Shown: one piece after another, positions 20,201 to 27,846 of the stretch
Layout: every line of letters starts with the position of its first letter
Position numbering within the stretch: the stretch's first letter is position 1
Origin: Ornatilinea sp.
GTDB taxonomy: Bacteria; Chloroflexota; Anaerolineae; Anaerolineales; Anaerolineaceae
Assembly (NCBI GenBank): GCA_018433975.1
Contig: JAHDQE010000023.1
Location: 1 to 64,000 of the forward strand
Direction of reading: 5' to 3'
Length of the DNA: 64,000 nucleotides
Notes under the pieces: generated by a model
Databases searched by the model: none
Told to the model about the DNA's origin: nothing
The model's input: only the letters and a program-made list of their open reading frames with translations
Made by a program: the position numbers and the translations under genes

Positions 20201-22748
20201 CTAAATCAGCCTGTGCATAGGCATCTGCCAGAAAACGCTGCAAATCGATCATTTCCGGTTTATCCTGCACGGATTGTTCCAAAGCGGCCAACGCGGTTTC
20301 GATTTCATCCAACTTGAGCGCAACCACACCCAGATCCCCCTGCACCCGCCACTTCAATTGGGGTTGGTTTGCTTCAGGAGCTTCCAGAACCTGTTTAAGG
20401 TGTTTGAATGCTTCGTCCAGAAGCCCCAATGCTCCCGCGACTTCTGCCAGATAAATTCGGCTTTGAAGATCGGTTGGGGTGATCGTAAGGATTTTTTCAA
20501 TCGCAGACAGCGCTTTTGAAAGGCGCGCCCGATCAAGCGATGGATAATAAACCAGCAGCGGGTTTTTATGCTGAAGGAGGGTTTTTACATACACCATCAA
20601 ACGAGCCAGCGGCGGGGCATCCTGGGAAACCGACACTTCCAGTGCAGGCAGTGCCGACTCATCGCGGCCGGACGCCAGCAGGGTTTCCGCTTCCAGATAA
20701 GCTAACTCCGTATTCCGCGGCCACTTTTTCCGGGCTTCACGAATAAAACCTTCCGCTTCTTTCAAATATCCCAGAGCTTTTAGCGTCTCTGCCAGATCCA
20801 ATGCTACAGAGAATGAACCGGGGTTAAGACTGGCGGCCTTCTTTAGATACGGCAGAGCTTCGGACAAAGAACCGCTCTTGCGGTAGGATTCGCCCAGGGC
20901 ATAGTTGATATCCACAGACTCGGGTGCCGTGAGGATCGCAGTCTGGAGCGTTTCCTGTGCTCTCCGGGGTTGTTCTTCGGCCTGATAGGCTTTCGCCAGC
21001 AGCATCCATCCCGAAGCCTCTTCGGGAATCAGCAAGGTAGCATTGCTGAGATAAGATATAGCCGAAGCAGGGTTCCCTGTTTCCATCACGGCTTTGCCCA
21101 TCAAAAGGTTGGCAAAACCGTTGTTTTGATTCTGAGCCAGCACCGAATCGCAGGCTTCCATGGCTTCATCATAATTTTGAGTTGCGACAGCAGATTGCGC
21201 AAAAGCAACCCGATCTGTTTCAGGAGGATTTTCGGAAAGGTTGAGAATTTCATGCCTTTCAACATAAGCATTTCCCCAGTCTTCACCACTTTCCCACAGA
21301 TCCGCGAGCTTACGATGCCGGGTGAGGTCCTTTGGAGAAAGCAGAGCTTCCATTTGAGCCAGTTCAAGTCTCTCGGTCTCCTCTTTCTGGTTCTCTCGTA
21401 TTCTACCCAGTCGCTCGATCAGGAGCAGGTCATTCGGGCGGGCATAAAGAAGTGTTTCCGTTAATTGGAGCGCCTGGTCTTCCATCTCTAGAGTTTTCAA
21501 AAAATCGACGGTTTCCAGTGGATTCCAGTTCGAAAGGAATTGCCTTTCCAGAACATTTTTCCCGGAGGCGATTTGATCAAAAAGCTGGCAAAGTGCTTTC
21601 TGGGCAGTCTCTTCCGCGCGGGATCTATCCTCTGCTTCCAGATAGCGCCGGGCTTTGCAAAACTGTACCCAGGCGCTGGAAGAGTCTTCAGGAGCCTGAT
21701 CAATCCAGACAGTACCCGCGGGTGAATTCCCCACAGCCAGAATAAGTTCTTCTTGAATCGTCTCGTTTTCCGGCAGTCCACTGAAGCTTTCTTCCAGAAA
21801 AGCATTCGCTGCTTCTAACGTCAAATCAGGAAGCGTCCGCTCAATCTCCTGAATCTTCAGCCCGGCATTCCGGTATTGCAGAAACTGTTTAGATTTCTCC
21901 ACAAGCTGTTGGGAGATATCCAAATTTCCCGATTTCTCATGCAAATACGCCAGATGCTGCATGTGGTTGGCGTCAACCAGCACATCATCTAACGAGATTC
22001 TTTCCAAAGTTTTCGAGAGGAAGAATTCCAGATCTTTGCTCTCTGACAACTGTCTTGCCACATTTGAGGAGAATATTGGCTCTCCGCATTCAAAAAGATA
22101 ACGAACACCGGCAGCTTGAGCATCCAGAGTCAGTAGAGAAAGGAAATCCACAAAACGTTTGATCTGCTCATCCTGTGCCGCAGGGGTACTCAAAATCACA
22201 TGAGCCATTATGGGGACGTAAAAAGTTACAGGAGTTCTCCGAACCAGAGTATCCTGTACCGAAAGCCAATCTTCCACCATCCCGGAAAGACAGGTAAACA
22301 CCGTCTTCCACCCACCGGTTGCGCTGCGACTTGCAGGAATGGAAAGCTCTGAAACTACCGCGTCCCAATTTCCCGCAATGCGGAAATGTTCCCGTAATCC
22401 AAACGCAGTCAATACCGCAGACCTCAACGGGATGGTTTGCTGAAGACCGTGACGGGCTTCTTCAACTTCCTCCAGAGACGCCTGCTTAATCTGGACAGTT
22501 AACGCCATTTTTGGGGTTTTCGCCAATGTTTTCGTCTCAAATTCAGAATCCAGCGACAGGATTGCCGCGTTTACTGACCCCCACATCTTTGGATCTTTTT
22601 GAGCGAATTCAACAAACCTCTCTCGAAAGAGTTCATCCAAAAACTGTCCCCAGATCAGCGCATCCTGCCGAAGGGCCGCCAGAATTTGTTGAGCTTCCGA
22701 GGGCGAAAAAGACTGCCGGATCGATAATAAAAACTGTTTTAGCTGCAT
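17262..22748 (-). CDS. Giant TPR-repeat protein, partner of the C25-like protease
   Basis: The 1828-residue product starts at ATG 22748, chosen because AGGGGAAAT precedes it; a longer frame from 22787 lacks this site. After about 300 residues of less clear helical sequence, tandem TPR motifs fill most of the protein (for example ANLLMGKAVMETGNPASAIS, VDINYALGESYRKSGSLSEA, MHLLLGQINLQTGHLDRAVH). No signal peptide, membrane segment or enzyme motif is seen, so it is a large cytoplasmic scaffold. It overlaps the protease gene by 4 nt. Long TPR arrays next to caspase-fold proteases recall TPR-CHAT proteins, where the repeats sense or hold a partner and restrain the protease. That function is inferred by analogy. 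Confidence 0.85.
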   Translation of the reverse strand: MQLKQFLLSIRQSFSPSEAQQILAALRQDALIWGQFLDELFRERFVEFAQKDPKMWGSVNAAILSLDSEFETKTLAKTPKMALTVQIKQASLEEVEEARHGLQQTIPLRSAVLTAFGLREHFRIAGNWDAVVSELSIPASRSATGGWKTVFTCLSGMVEDWLSVQDTLVRRTPVTFYVPIMAHVILSTPAAQDEQIKRFVDFLSLLTLDAQAAGVRYLFECGEPIFSSNVARQLSESKDLEFFLSKTLERISLDDVLVDANHMQHLAYLHEKSGNLDISQQLVEKSKQFLQYRNAGLKIQEIERTLPDLTLEAANAFLEESFSGLPENETIQEELILAVGNSPAGTVWIDQAPEDSSSAWVQFCKARRYLEAEDRSRAEETAQKALCQLFDQIASGKNVLERQFLSNWNPLETVDFLKTLEMEDQALQLTETLLYARPNDLLLIERLGRIRENQKEETERLELAQMEALLSPKDLTRHRKLADLWESGEDWGNAYVERHEILNLSENPPETDRVAFAQSAVATQNYDEAMEACDSVLAQNQNNGFANLLMGKAVMETGNPASAISYLSNATLLIPEEASGWMLLAKAYQAEEQPRRAQETLQTAILTAPESVDINYALGESYRKSGSLSEALPYLKKAASLNPGSFSVALDLAETLKALGYLKEAEGFIREARKKWPRNTELAYLEAETLLASGRDESALPALEVSVSQDAPPLARLMVYVKTLLQHKNPLLVYYPSLDRARLSKALSAIEKILTITPTDLQSRIYLAEVAGALGLLDEAFKHLKQVLEAPEANQPQLKWRVQGDLGVVALKLDEIETALAALEQSVQDKPEMIDLQRFLADAYAQADLATEALQTAKVVLKMAPDDIQNLSWFADISIRLGKKEEAVNALRCATQLAADHPEYFIQLARLEWQVGDFGSARQTLQVLVSLDCVTADYLEQAAVLFHKLGDSRLSLASLEQAIQLDSGDQTTLYVEIAYLNQRVGRFEDALKALQKALESETRQLYLYVFQSDLLTTLHRYDAAVACLEHALKLKEELTSGEDQLAGQSHSTNQEKGIIPEVWIRELEKLSSIHIRFAGLLRERNDLSLALEHSVQALVICPESLELRYFAADVAGALLRMEEAAELATIPEEHEYFVEDQEEIQKEELEAWIALTCLRAEIAFTEGEEILAGRLIQKAIATAPENPRVIAAQSRLLARWGDFEMANEYFIRAVTNYQHETGSLKTETQSRKTGQYKPLEGYYYRWQLWLSEAALELNRWQKAMQFMELYIREMPYEPRASLLLAKIYILQAEQKRICDEMNCVNHAPSENVLEESQYEKADALLIEADKIQKSTEVERWRLRHEVVFHLSLENVRRMMEGSTHPEDLIQIVAALRWIGNNAGAIQVAKRSSDRPDLLLQLAMCYMQEDGDESLEMAQKAVASRPNNPLGHAVLAMIAGNRGMWVLALQSIETALSFWPDEPAWHALAAEYVMHLNDFNNLLSHLEQAYELAPGRFEYALALGKVYLELENYSQAVEVLSKAVQLNSKSADAWYQLACAYQQVGNLMKGMDCADRASSLDGQMVEPLLLSGEIALQLGRLNHALGYAKNALRRDSNDQHAIQFLVAVLKEQGEWKKALRVIEKSLPSIEAPSIALLLDRARLVLELDGANAALPLLTELSKMEKDHPQVLHLLAKTQFELGDLAASEQNAQMSLQSGPEESEMHLLLGQINLQTGHLDRAVHHLSEAIRIAPLKIEAYLELAKTYQKRREEEKALQIYQKAIKLSEKDHRPYYEAGLILRERKNYVEAETMLRYASEMAPEDINIRRQLGAIVALNLVHNAQEVRPLL

Positions 22749-22814
22749 ATTTCCCCTAACCTGTGCGTTAGCAATCCCAAAAAACAACGTGTGTCACAAT
22801 ATCAAACTTTTGAA

Positions 22815-23129
22815 CTACATAAACTGGGTTGCCATAATATACGCTGCAACCATCAGAATGAGCCCCAGGACAATTAAGGAAACAGCTATTCCGGCAGTTG
22901 TCTTCACCAATTCATTTAGTGCGTTCACCAGAGATGAAGCGTTCCCCACCAAACCGGACAGATCGTCGGCCAATCCTTTTTGCGCCATCTCGGAAGTTTG
23001 CTTGGCAATGTCCCGTAAATCATCTCGGATGACTTTTGTAATCAGGATAAAAACGCCTCCTGAGGCAGAAGCAAAACCAAGCGCAAACACCCCCACTGCC
23101 ATAGTCATAACAAAATTTGTCACAATCAT
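22815..23129 (-). CDS. Small two-TM protein with central amphipathic helix
   Basis: The product is 104 residues. ATG 23129 has GGGAGG 8 nt upstream; the frame extends further but without a site. The N-terminal TM segment (about 8-32: MTMAVGVFALGFASASGGVF...) and the C-terminal TM segment (about 77-100: GIAVSLIVLGLILMVAAYI) flank a charged helix rich in Asp/Lys/Ser (IRDDLRDIAKQTSEMAQKGL). I recognise no family. It lies between the response regulator and the giant TPR gene, so it could anchor or signal to the TPR-protease complex at the membrane. The gap before it contains a hairpin that covers its ribosome-binding site. Confidence 0.65.
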   Translation of the reverse strand: MIVTNFVMTMAVGVFALGFASASGGVFILITKVIRDDLRDIAKQTSEMAQKGLADDLSGLVGNASSLVNALNELVKTTAGIAVSLIVLGLILMVAAYIMATQFM

Positions 23130-23133
23130 AAAA

Positions 23134-23167
23134 ATTGCCTCCCGAATAGATGTATTCAGAAGGCAAT
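23134..23167 (-). promoter_or_regulatory. Hairpin sequestering the RBS of the small membrane protein gene
   Basis: ATTGCCTTCTGAATA and TATTCGGGAGGCAAT (minus strand) form a 15-bp imperfect stem with a 4-nt loop. The 3' arm contains the GGGAGG ribosome-binding site, and the stem is followed directly by TTTTT and the ATG. It could block translation initiation, act as a weak terminator, or reduce expression between the regulators and the TPR-protease genes. Confidence 0.6.
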
Positions 23168-23192
23168 GATGCAAGTAGTATGCCAGAAGAGC

Positions 23193-24359
23193 TTATTGCA
23201 CAATATCCAGAGGAAGATGGGGTAAATCGATTGTATCCTCATCGCAGAACAGCAAAGCCCGCTCAATCGCATTACTCAACTCACGGATATTACCCGGCCA
23301 ATCGTAATTCATAAGGGCTTGCATGGCTCGTGGAGAGATATTGGTCACATTCATTCCCAGTCGGCTATTGATATGCCGGACCAGAAAGCCCACCAATTCC
23401 GGAATATCCGCTTTCCGGTCGCGCAGCGCCGGCAGGTGCAGATCAACAACCTTAAGCCGGTAATAAAGATCCTCCCGGAATTGGCCATCGGCAATCATTT
23501 TAGGAAGGTCCCGGTTTGAAGCTGCCAGCGCCTGGACATCCACATGGATCAGCTTGGTGCCCCCAACTCTCCGAAAAGCTTTCTCCTCAATGGCCCTCAA
23601 AAGCTTTGCCTGAATATCCATAGGCATGGAAGAGATTTCATCCAGAAAAAGAACTCCCTCATCAGCAACTTCCATTAAACCCGGTTTTCTTCGCTCTGCG
23701 CCGGTGAAAGCGCCGGCTTCATAACCGAACAGTTCCGACTCGAGCACCGTGTTCTGAATGGCGGCACAGTTTACTGCAATGAAGGGTTTACTCGCACGCG
23801 GCCCATTTTGATGGATAAAATGCGCCAGCACTTCTTTTCCCGTTCCTGTCTCCCCCGTGATTAGAATTGAAACGGAAGCTTCCGCCGCCCGGTGCGCTTG
23901 GTTCACCACAGCCTGCATGGTCTTGCTTTTTCCAACAATAAATTTTGTTTTTCGCTGCTCGGCTTCGCGTAAATGCGCCAGTTCCCGGCGCATCGAGACA
24001 ATTTCACAGGCCCGCTGAATAGACTTTTCTAATTGGGAAAATTCAATGGGCTTGGATAGAAAATCGTGAGCCCCGTTCTTCATGGCATCAACAGCCATTT
24101 CAATATCCCCATAAGCCGTGATCAAAATAATGGGCGGACGGAAAGGCATATGCGCAGTATCATAAAGTAAGTTTGGCCCATACCCATCCGGGAGCTGCAC
24201 ATCCAACAAAACCACATCCCCATCACCACGCTGTAAAAAATTTCGGGCTTCGTCCAATGTACCGGCACCCAAAACCTCATATCCTTTTCCAGAAAGAAAT
24301 TCTCCGATATTGTTTCGGGCATTCTCTTCGTCGTCAACGATTAATACTGTAATGCTCAT
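23193..24359 (-). CDS. Sigma-54-dependent response regulator (NtrC family) lacking a DNA-binding domain
   Basis: The 388-residue protein has an N-terminal REC domain with DD at 9-10 and phospho-acceptor Asp53 in LLDVQLPD, then a sigma-54 AAA+ domain: Walker A GETGTGKE, the sigma-54 contact loop GAFTGA (in FGYEAGAFTGAERR), Walker B GVLFLDEIS and the arginine-rich FREDLYYRL. It ends at DLPHLPLDIVQ, immediately after the AAA+ lid. The Fis-type helix-turn-helix that normally follows, about 50-80 residues, is absent, and no downstream ORF supplies it. Family members without it (for example FlgR of Helicobacter) act on sigma-54 holoenzyme from solution. Its ATG overlaps the kinase stop (ATGA), so the two form a cognate pair. 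Confidence 0.93.
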   Translation of the reverse strand: MSITVLIVDDEENARNNIGEFLSGKGYEVLGAGTLDEARNFLQRGDGDVVLLDVQLPDGYGPNLLYDTAHMPFRPPIILITAYGDIEMAVDAMKNGAHDFLSKPIEFSQLEKSIQRACEIVSMRRELAHLREAEQRKTKFIVGKSKTMQAVVNQAHRAAEASVSILITGETGTGKEVLAHFIHQNGPRASKPFIAVNCAAIQNTVLESELFGYEAGAFTGAERRKPGLMEVADEGVLFLDEISSMPMDIQAKLLRAIEEKAFRRVGGTKLIHVDVQALAASNRDLPKMIADGQFREDLYYRLKVVDLHLPALRDRKADIPELVGFLVRHINSRLGMNVTNISPRAMQALMNYDWPGNIRELSNAIERALLFCDEDTIDLPHLPLDIVQ

Positions 24360-26308
24360 CCACTTTTTTCTCCATCCATGATTGGTAAATATACGTGAAA
24401 AACTGTTCCCCCCGGGAATGTACTCGCTCGAATACTGCCGCGGTGTGCTGTTACAATTTGCTTTGTAATTGCCAATCCTAAACCAGTTCCTCGCGGATTC
24501 TTGGAAACGAACGGCTCAAAAATATGATCTTTGATCTCATCCGGAATTCCGGGACCGTTGTCCGAAACCGTAACTTCAATTTGAGGAGGATTGGTGATCT
24601 CATCACTGCAGCGTATCCGAATCGCCAGGGTCCCCCCACCCTTATTCATGATTTCAACCGCATTGCTGATCAAGTTGGTAAACACCTGCTCCAGCGCGCG
24701 CTGATCCCCTTTAACGGGAGGAAGGTTTTCGTCTGCCTGAAAATAAGGCACTACCTTTACCCGTGCCATCCGGGGGCGCCAGCGATCCAGGATTCTCCGC
24801 ATGAGAAAACTCAAATTCACCGCTTTGAGCTCAATATCCATTGGCCTTGAAAAGGATAACACAGATTCCATTAAATTATTCAAGCGGGTGCAGTCACTCT
24901 GCATCCGCTGGATTAAGTCCAGATTTTTATCGTCGGAATTCAGGCGCGTTTCCAAAAGCTGCAAACCCGTGGAAATATTGTTAATCGGGTTCCTCACTTC
25001 GTGGGCAAAGACCGCAGTAAATTCGCCCAGTACGGCTCTGTGTTCCAACTGTTGGGTTCGCACGCGAATTTGCTCATGTTCACTCATATCAGACACAAAG
25101 ATTTGAATCGCCAGAATTTTCCTTTCGGATAAAACCGGAATGATTTTTACCTTGGCAGGGAAAAGCTGTCCATTTCTGCGGATCAAGGAAATATTCCCCA
25201 TATCGTGGGTGGGTATTCCCTTCACCGCCGATTCAAGCGCTGACATCAGGTCCTCAGTGGCAATTAACACATTTTGGACATTTTGACCATGCACTTCACT
25301 ATCGGCATATCCTAATATCAATTCAGCTGAAGGATTTATTTCTGCTATACGCAAATCCAGAGAAAGAACCAGAACACCTTCCTGCACGCTTTCTCCCAGG
25401 CTATTACGAATCGCCAGCAACCGGACTTGATCTTTTTGCTCCTTCTTCAAGTTATTAACCAGCATTAAATGTTGAAGGTTGCTGCTGATGTAATTGCTGA
25501 CAAAATCCATCAGCAGGAGCATGTGCTCCTTGGGTTGTTTTTCCGTATATCCTGCAATTAATAAGCCGAAAGAAGCTGATTTGTGCCCAAGAGGAGCAGA
25601 GGCAACCAGAGCAAGGTTCTGAATGCGGCCTGCCCGGTGAATCTCTGTCGTCACCCGTTTACCGGGGCTCCAGATTGTTGTTTTGGATAATCGAATTAAA
25701 TCGGTTGAGGGAATGGTTTCCGGAAAAAATGATCCGGTTTCACCGGAAACAACTTTTTTCAATCGCGGAAACTCGCTTTCCGCCTGGTAGATACAGACCA
25801 GATCCGATTTCAGGACTTTCTTTGCTACCACAAGCACTTCAGACAACAGTTGTTCTCGGGTCTCCGCCTCCAATAGCTGCGATAAGTTTAACATTTCTCG
25901 AAGAAAAATCGCATCCCCCTGGAAAAGCCTGACCTCTTCCGAAAACAGCGGTTGTATTTTGATAATAAGCCAGTCTGCTTCTACGTCTAACCGGTTAACT
26001 TCCACTTTTACCGGCAATGGTTCGCGATTGTGACGGGTAAGAAGTGCTTCTTTCTCTTCTCCAGACACCAATTGGTCAATAGGAAATTCGGGAATTAAAT
26101 CTTTCAGTTCACTCCCCCCTAATTCCAACCGGGTGAAAGCGGTCAGGGTAAGAAGTGAACTGTTTGGAAATAATATTCTTTTTCGTTCTCTGTCCAGGAG
26201 CAGGACGGCTTCCGGCATCATATTCAACAGCGTGCCCAGATCCGTCATACGGGGTTCTTTGCCCTGCCAGAATGTATTTCTGGATAAATTGGCGATTGGT
26301 TGTGCCAT
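24356..26308 (-). CDS. Soluble PAS/GAF sensor histidine kinase, cognate to the sigma-54 activator
   Basis: The product is 650 residues with no membrane segment. The order is a PAS domain (about 22-110, MPEAVLLLDRERKRILFPN), a GAF domain (about 130-290), a second PAS (about 300-415, VLVLSLDLRIAEINPSAELI), HisKA with phospho-acceptor His436 in FAHEVRNPIN, and an HATPase with EQVFTNLISNAVE, DNGPGIP and GTGLGLAI. It resembles NtrB-type kinases. The start ATG 26308 shares one base with the rpoN stop (TGATG) and has AAAGG just upstream; a second start at 26248 is possible. Gene order implies it phosphorylates the adjacent AAA+ regulator. The signal bound by PAS/GAF cannot be read from sequence. Confidence 0.92.
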   Translation of the reverse strand: MAQPIANLSRNTFWQGKEPRMTDLGTLLNMMPEAVLLLDRERKRILFPNSSLLTLTAFTRLELGGSELKDLIPEFPIDQLVSGEEKEALLTRHNREPLPVKVEVNRLDVEADWLIIKIQPLFSEEVRLFQGDAIFLREMLNLSQLLEAETREQLLSEVLVVAKKVLKSDLVCIYQAESEFPRLKKVVSGETGSFFPETIPSTDLIRLSKTTIWSPGKRVTTEIHRAGRIQNLALVASAPLGHKSASFGLLIAGYTEKQPKEHMLLLMDFVSNYISSNLQHLMLVNNLKKEQKDQVRLLAIRNSLGESVQEGVLVLSLDLRIAEINPSAELILGYADSEVHGQNVQNVLIATEDLMSALESAVKGIPTHDMGNISLIRRNGQLFPAKVKIIPVLSERKILAIQIFVSDMSEHEQIRVRTQQLEHRAVLGEFTAVFAHEVRNPINNISTGLQLLETRLNSDDKNLDLIQRMQSDCTRLNNLMESVLSFSRPMDIELKAVNLSFLMRRILDRWRPRMARVKVVPYFQADENLPPVKGDQRALEQVFTNLISNAVEIMNKGGGTLAIRIRCSDEITNPPQIEVTVSDNGPGIPDEIKDHIFEPFVSKNPRGTGLGLAITKQIVTAHRGSIRASTFPGGTVFHVYLPIMDGEKSG

Positions 26309-27714
26309 CAGACCTTTACAGTTGAATGCCGTAAATGCGCAGGCAAGATGCCCTCCATAGCCCGATATTTAGCTACGGTTCTGCGGGCAACTTTATACCC
26401 TTCTTTTTCCAATAATTTGGCAAGTTCAGCATCGCTCAATGGTTTCTTTTCTTTTGATATTAAATCACACAATACCGTTCGGATATTCAAACTTCGATCA
26501 AAAAACATGGATAGCGGCACAATTCGTTTATTCGGAAGCTGAACTGTTTTTCCGGCTACTGCACGTGAAATAGTAGATTCATGAACTTCCAAAATTTTTG
26601 AAATCTCCACACGGGTTACCGATTTCAATTGTCGTTCGCCATGAGAAATCGCGTCTTTCTGTATGGTAACAATTTGCTGCATAAGTCGCTGCATAGTATT
26701 GTTCCGCTGTTGCAGGCATTTTACCAGCAAAGAAGCTCGTTCCAAATCGCTTTTCCAGGCCTCCCGTTTTTCCTCTCCTGCCTCACGAAGTGCTTTCCGA
26801 AACATAGGACTGACGCGAAGCATACCACCGACCGGCATAATAATTTCAACCACAAACGGCTTCTCGGGATCCCCATTGATATAATTTATCAGGATATCCG
26901 GATGTTGATAAACATTCACTCCACTTTGAGTAGGTTCTCGTACACTGCCCCAATGAGAACGCGCCGGGTACGGGTTCAAATTCTCACTGATAAAGTGGAT
27001 AACTTCTTGAATCTTGCGTTGAGAAGTATCAAACCGGCGTGCTAATTCCGAATATTGAAGTTTTTTCAGCCGTTCCATATCCTCTTCAATAATAACTCTG
27101 GCCAGCTCAGGCACCGGCGAAGTCTCGGCAATCACATCCAGTTGAGCCAACAAAGCCTCTTGCGTTGTTCGAGATCCAACACCAATCGGCTCTGCCCGCT
27201 TAATCACGTCCAGCACATGTTCCACCCTCGACGGCATTACATGATGATAGCGCGCTACTTCCAGAACTGTAGTAGTTAACAAGCCGTCGTCATCCAGATG
27301 GGTTAACAGAAACGCAGCCAGATGCCGGTCCTCCGAATCTAATTCGGTCGCCACCTGCCGCATAACATAAGTTGGAAGATCTTCAGCCGTTGTTGAGAAA
27401 TCTTCTTCATCTCCCTGGCTGTCCGGATCAGATTTACTGTAAAAGAAATCATCGCGTTGCGAAACAAACACAACCGGCTCATCCGATTCCAGCGAGGTTG
27501 GACAACTGCAAACCGGGCAGACCCCGCGGTCTGCAAGTAAACGATGACAGGTTGGACAGCGCCGCTCCTCCACCAACTCCAGAGCCGGATTTGAAGCAAG
27601 TTCCGAATCGATTTCTTGCCTCAACTCATCAACTGTCAGGCTTAAAAGCGTCATCGTTTGTGCAAGATGAGCTGTTGTCAAAGGCCGAAGTGCTTGTGTG
27701 TGTACTTGAAACAT
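26308..27714 (-). CDS. rpoN: RNA polymerase sigma-54 factor with zinc-ribbon insertion
   Basis: The 468-residue sigma-54 has Gln/Leu-rich region I at the N-terminus (LAQTMTLLSLTVDELRQEI), a core-binding domain (DLPTYVMRQVATELDSEDRHLAAFLLTHLDDDGLL), the HTH region (VEISKILEVHESTISRAVAGK) and a C-terminal RpoN box ARRTVAKYR. A four-cysteine cluster CPTC-x10-CPVC at about residues 53-69 lies between region I and the acidic linker, where the usual protein has none, and it looks like a small zinc ribbon. It is the first gene of the six-gene minus-strand block and has its own sigma-70-type promoter. Being the sole rpoN in this window, it may serve other promoters too. Confidence 0.95.
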   Translation of the reverse strand: MFQVHTQALRPLTTAHLAQTMTLLSLTVDELRQEIDSELASNPALELVEERRCPTCHRLLADRGVCPVCSCPTSLESDEPVVFVSQRDDFFYSKSDPDSQGDEEDFSTTAEDLPTYVMRQVATELDSEDRHLAAFLLTHLDDDGLLTTTVLEVARYHHVMPSRVEHVLDVIKRAEPIGVGSRTTQEALLAQLDVIAETSPVPELARVIIEEDMERLKKLQYSELARRFDTSQRKIQEVIHFISENLNPYPARSHWGSVREPTQSGVNVYQHPDILINYINGDPEKPFVVEIIMPVGGMLRVSPMFRKALREAGEEKREAWKSDLERASLLVKCLQQRNNTMQRLMQQIVTIQKDAISHGERQLKSVTRVEISKILEVHESTISRAVAGKTVQLPNKRIVPLSMFFDRSLNIRTVLCDLISKEKKPLSDAELAKLLEKEGYKVARRTVAKYRAMEGILPAHLRHSTVKV

Positions 27715-27740
27715 AATTCTACCCGCCCCAATCTTTGTCT

Positions 27741-27769
27741 AGTATATCCAATTTGATTGATAAGTGCAA
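27741..27769 (-). promoter_or_regulatory. Sigma-70-type promoter of the rpoN operon
   Basis: On the minus strand TTGCAC and TATACT are separated by exactly 17 nt, 27 nt before the rpoN start. It is divergent from the trmFO operon. Confidence 0.7.
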
Positions 27770-27801
27770 GTTTCATGCCAGAATAATTTCATAACTCCGG
27801 T

Positions 27802-27810
27802 GGTAAAATT
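27802..27810 (+). promoter_or_regulatory. Extended -10 promoter of the trmFO operon
   Basis: TGGTAAAAT is an extended -10 element 36 nt before the trmFO ATG, with no clear -35. The trmFO site follows as AGGA, 11 nt from the ATG. Confidence 0.45.
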
Positions 27811-27846
27811 TAGCAAGATGAAAATAAGAGCAGGAACCCCTAAAAC

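Noticed and set aside
22765..22778. GG-N10-GC resembling a -24/-12 sigma-54 promoter before the giant TPR gene
   Set aside because: Flanking bases match poorly (TGGGA, ACGCA) and the predicted start would fall inside the ribosome-binding site.
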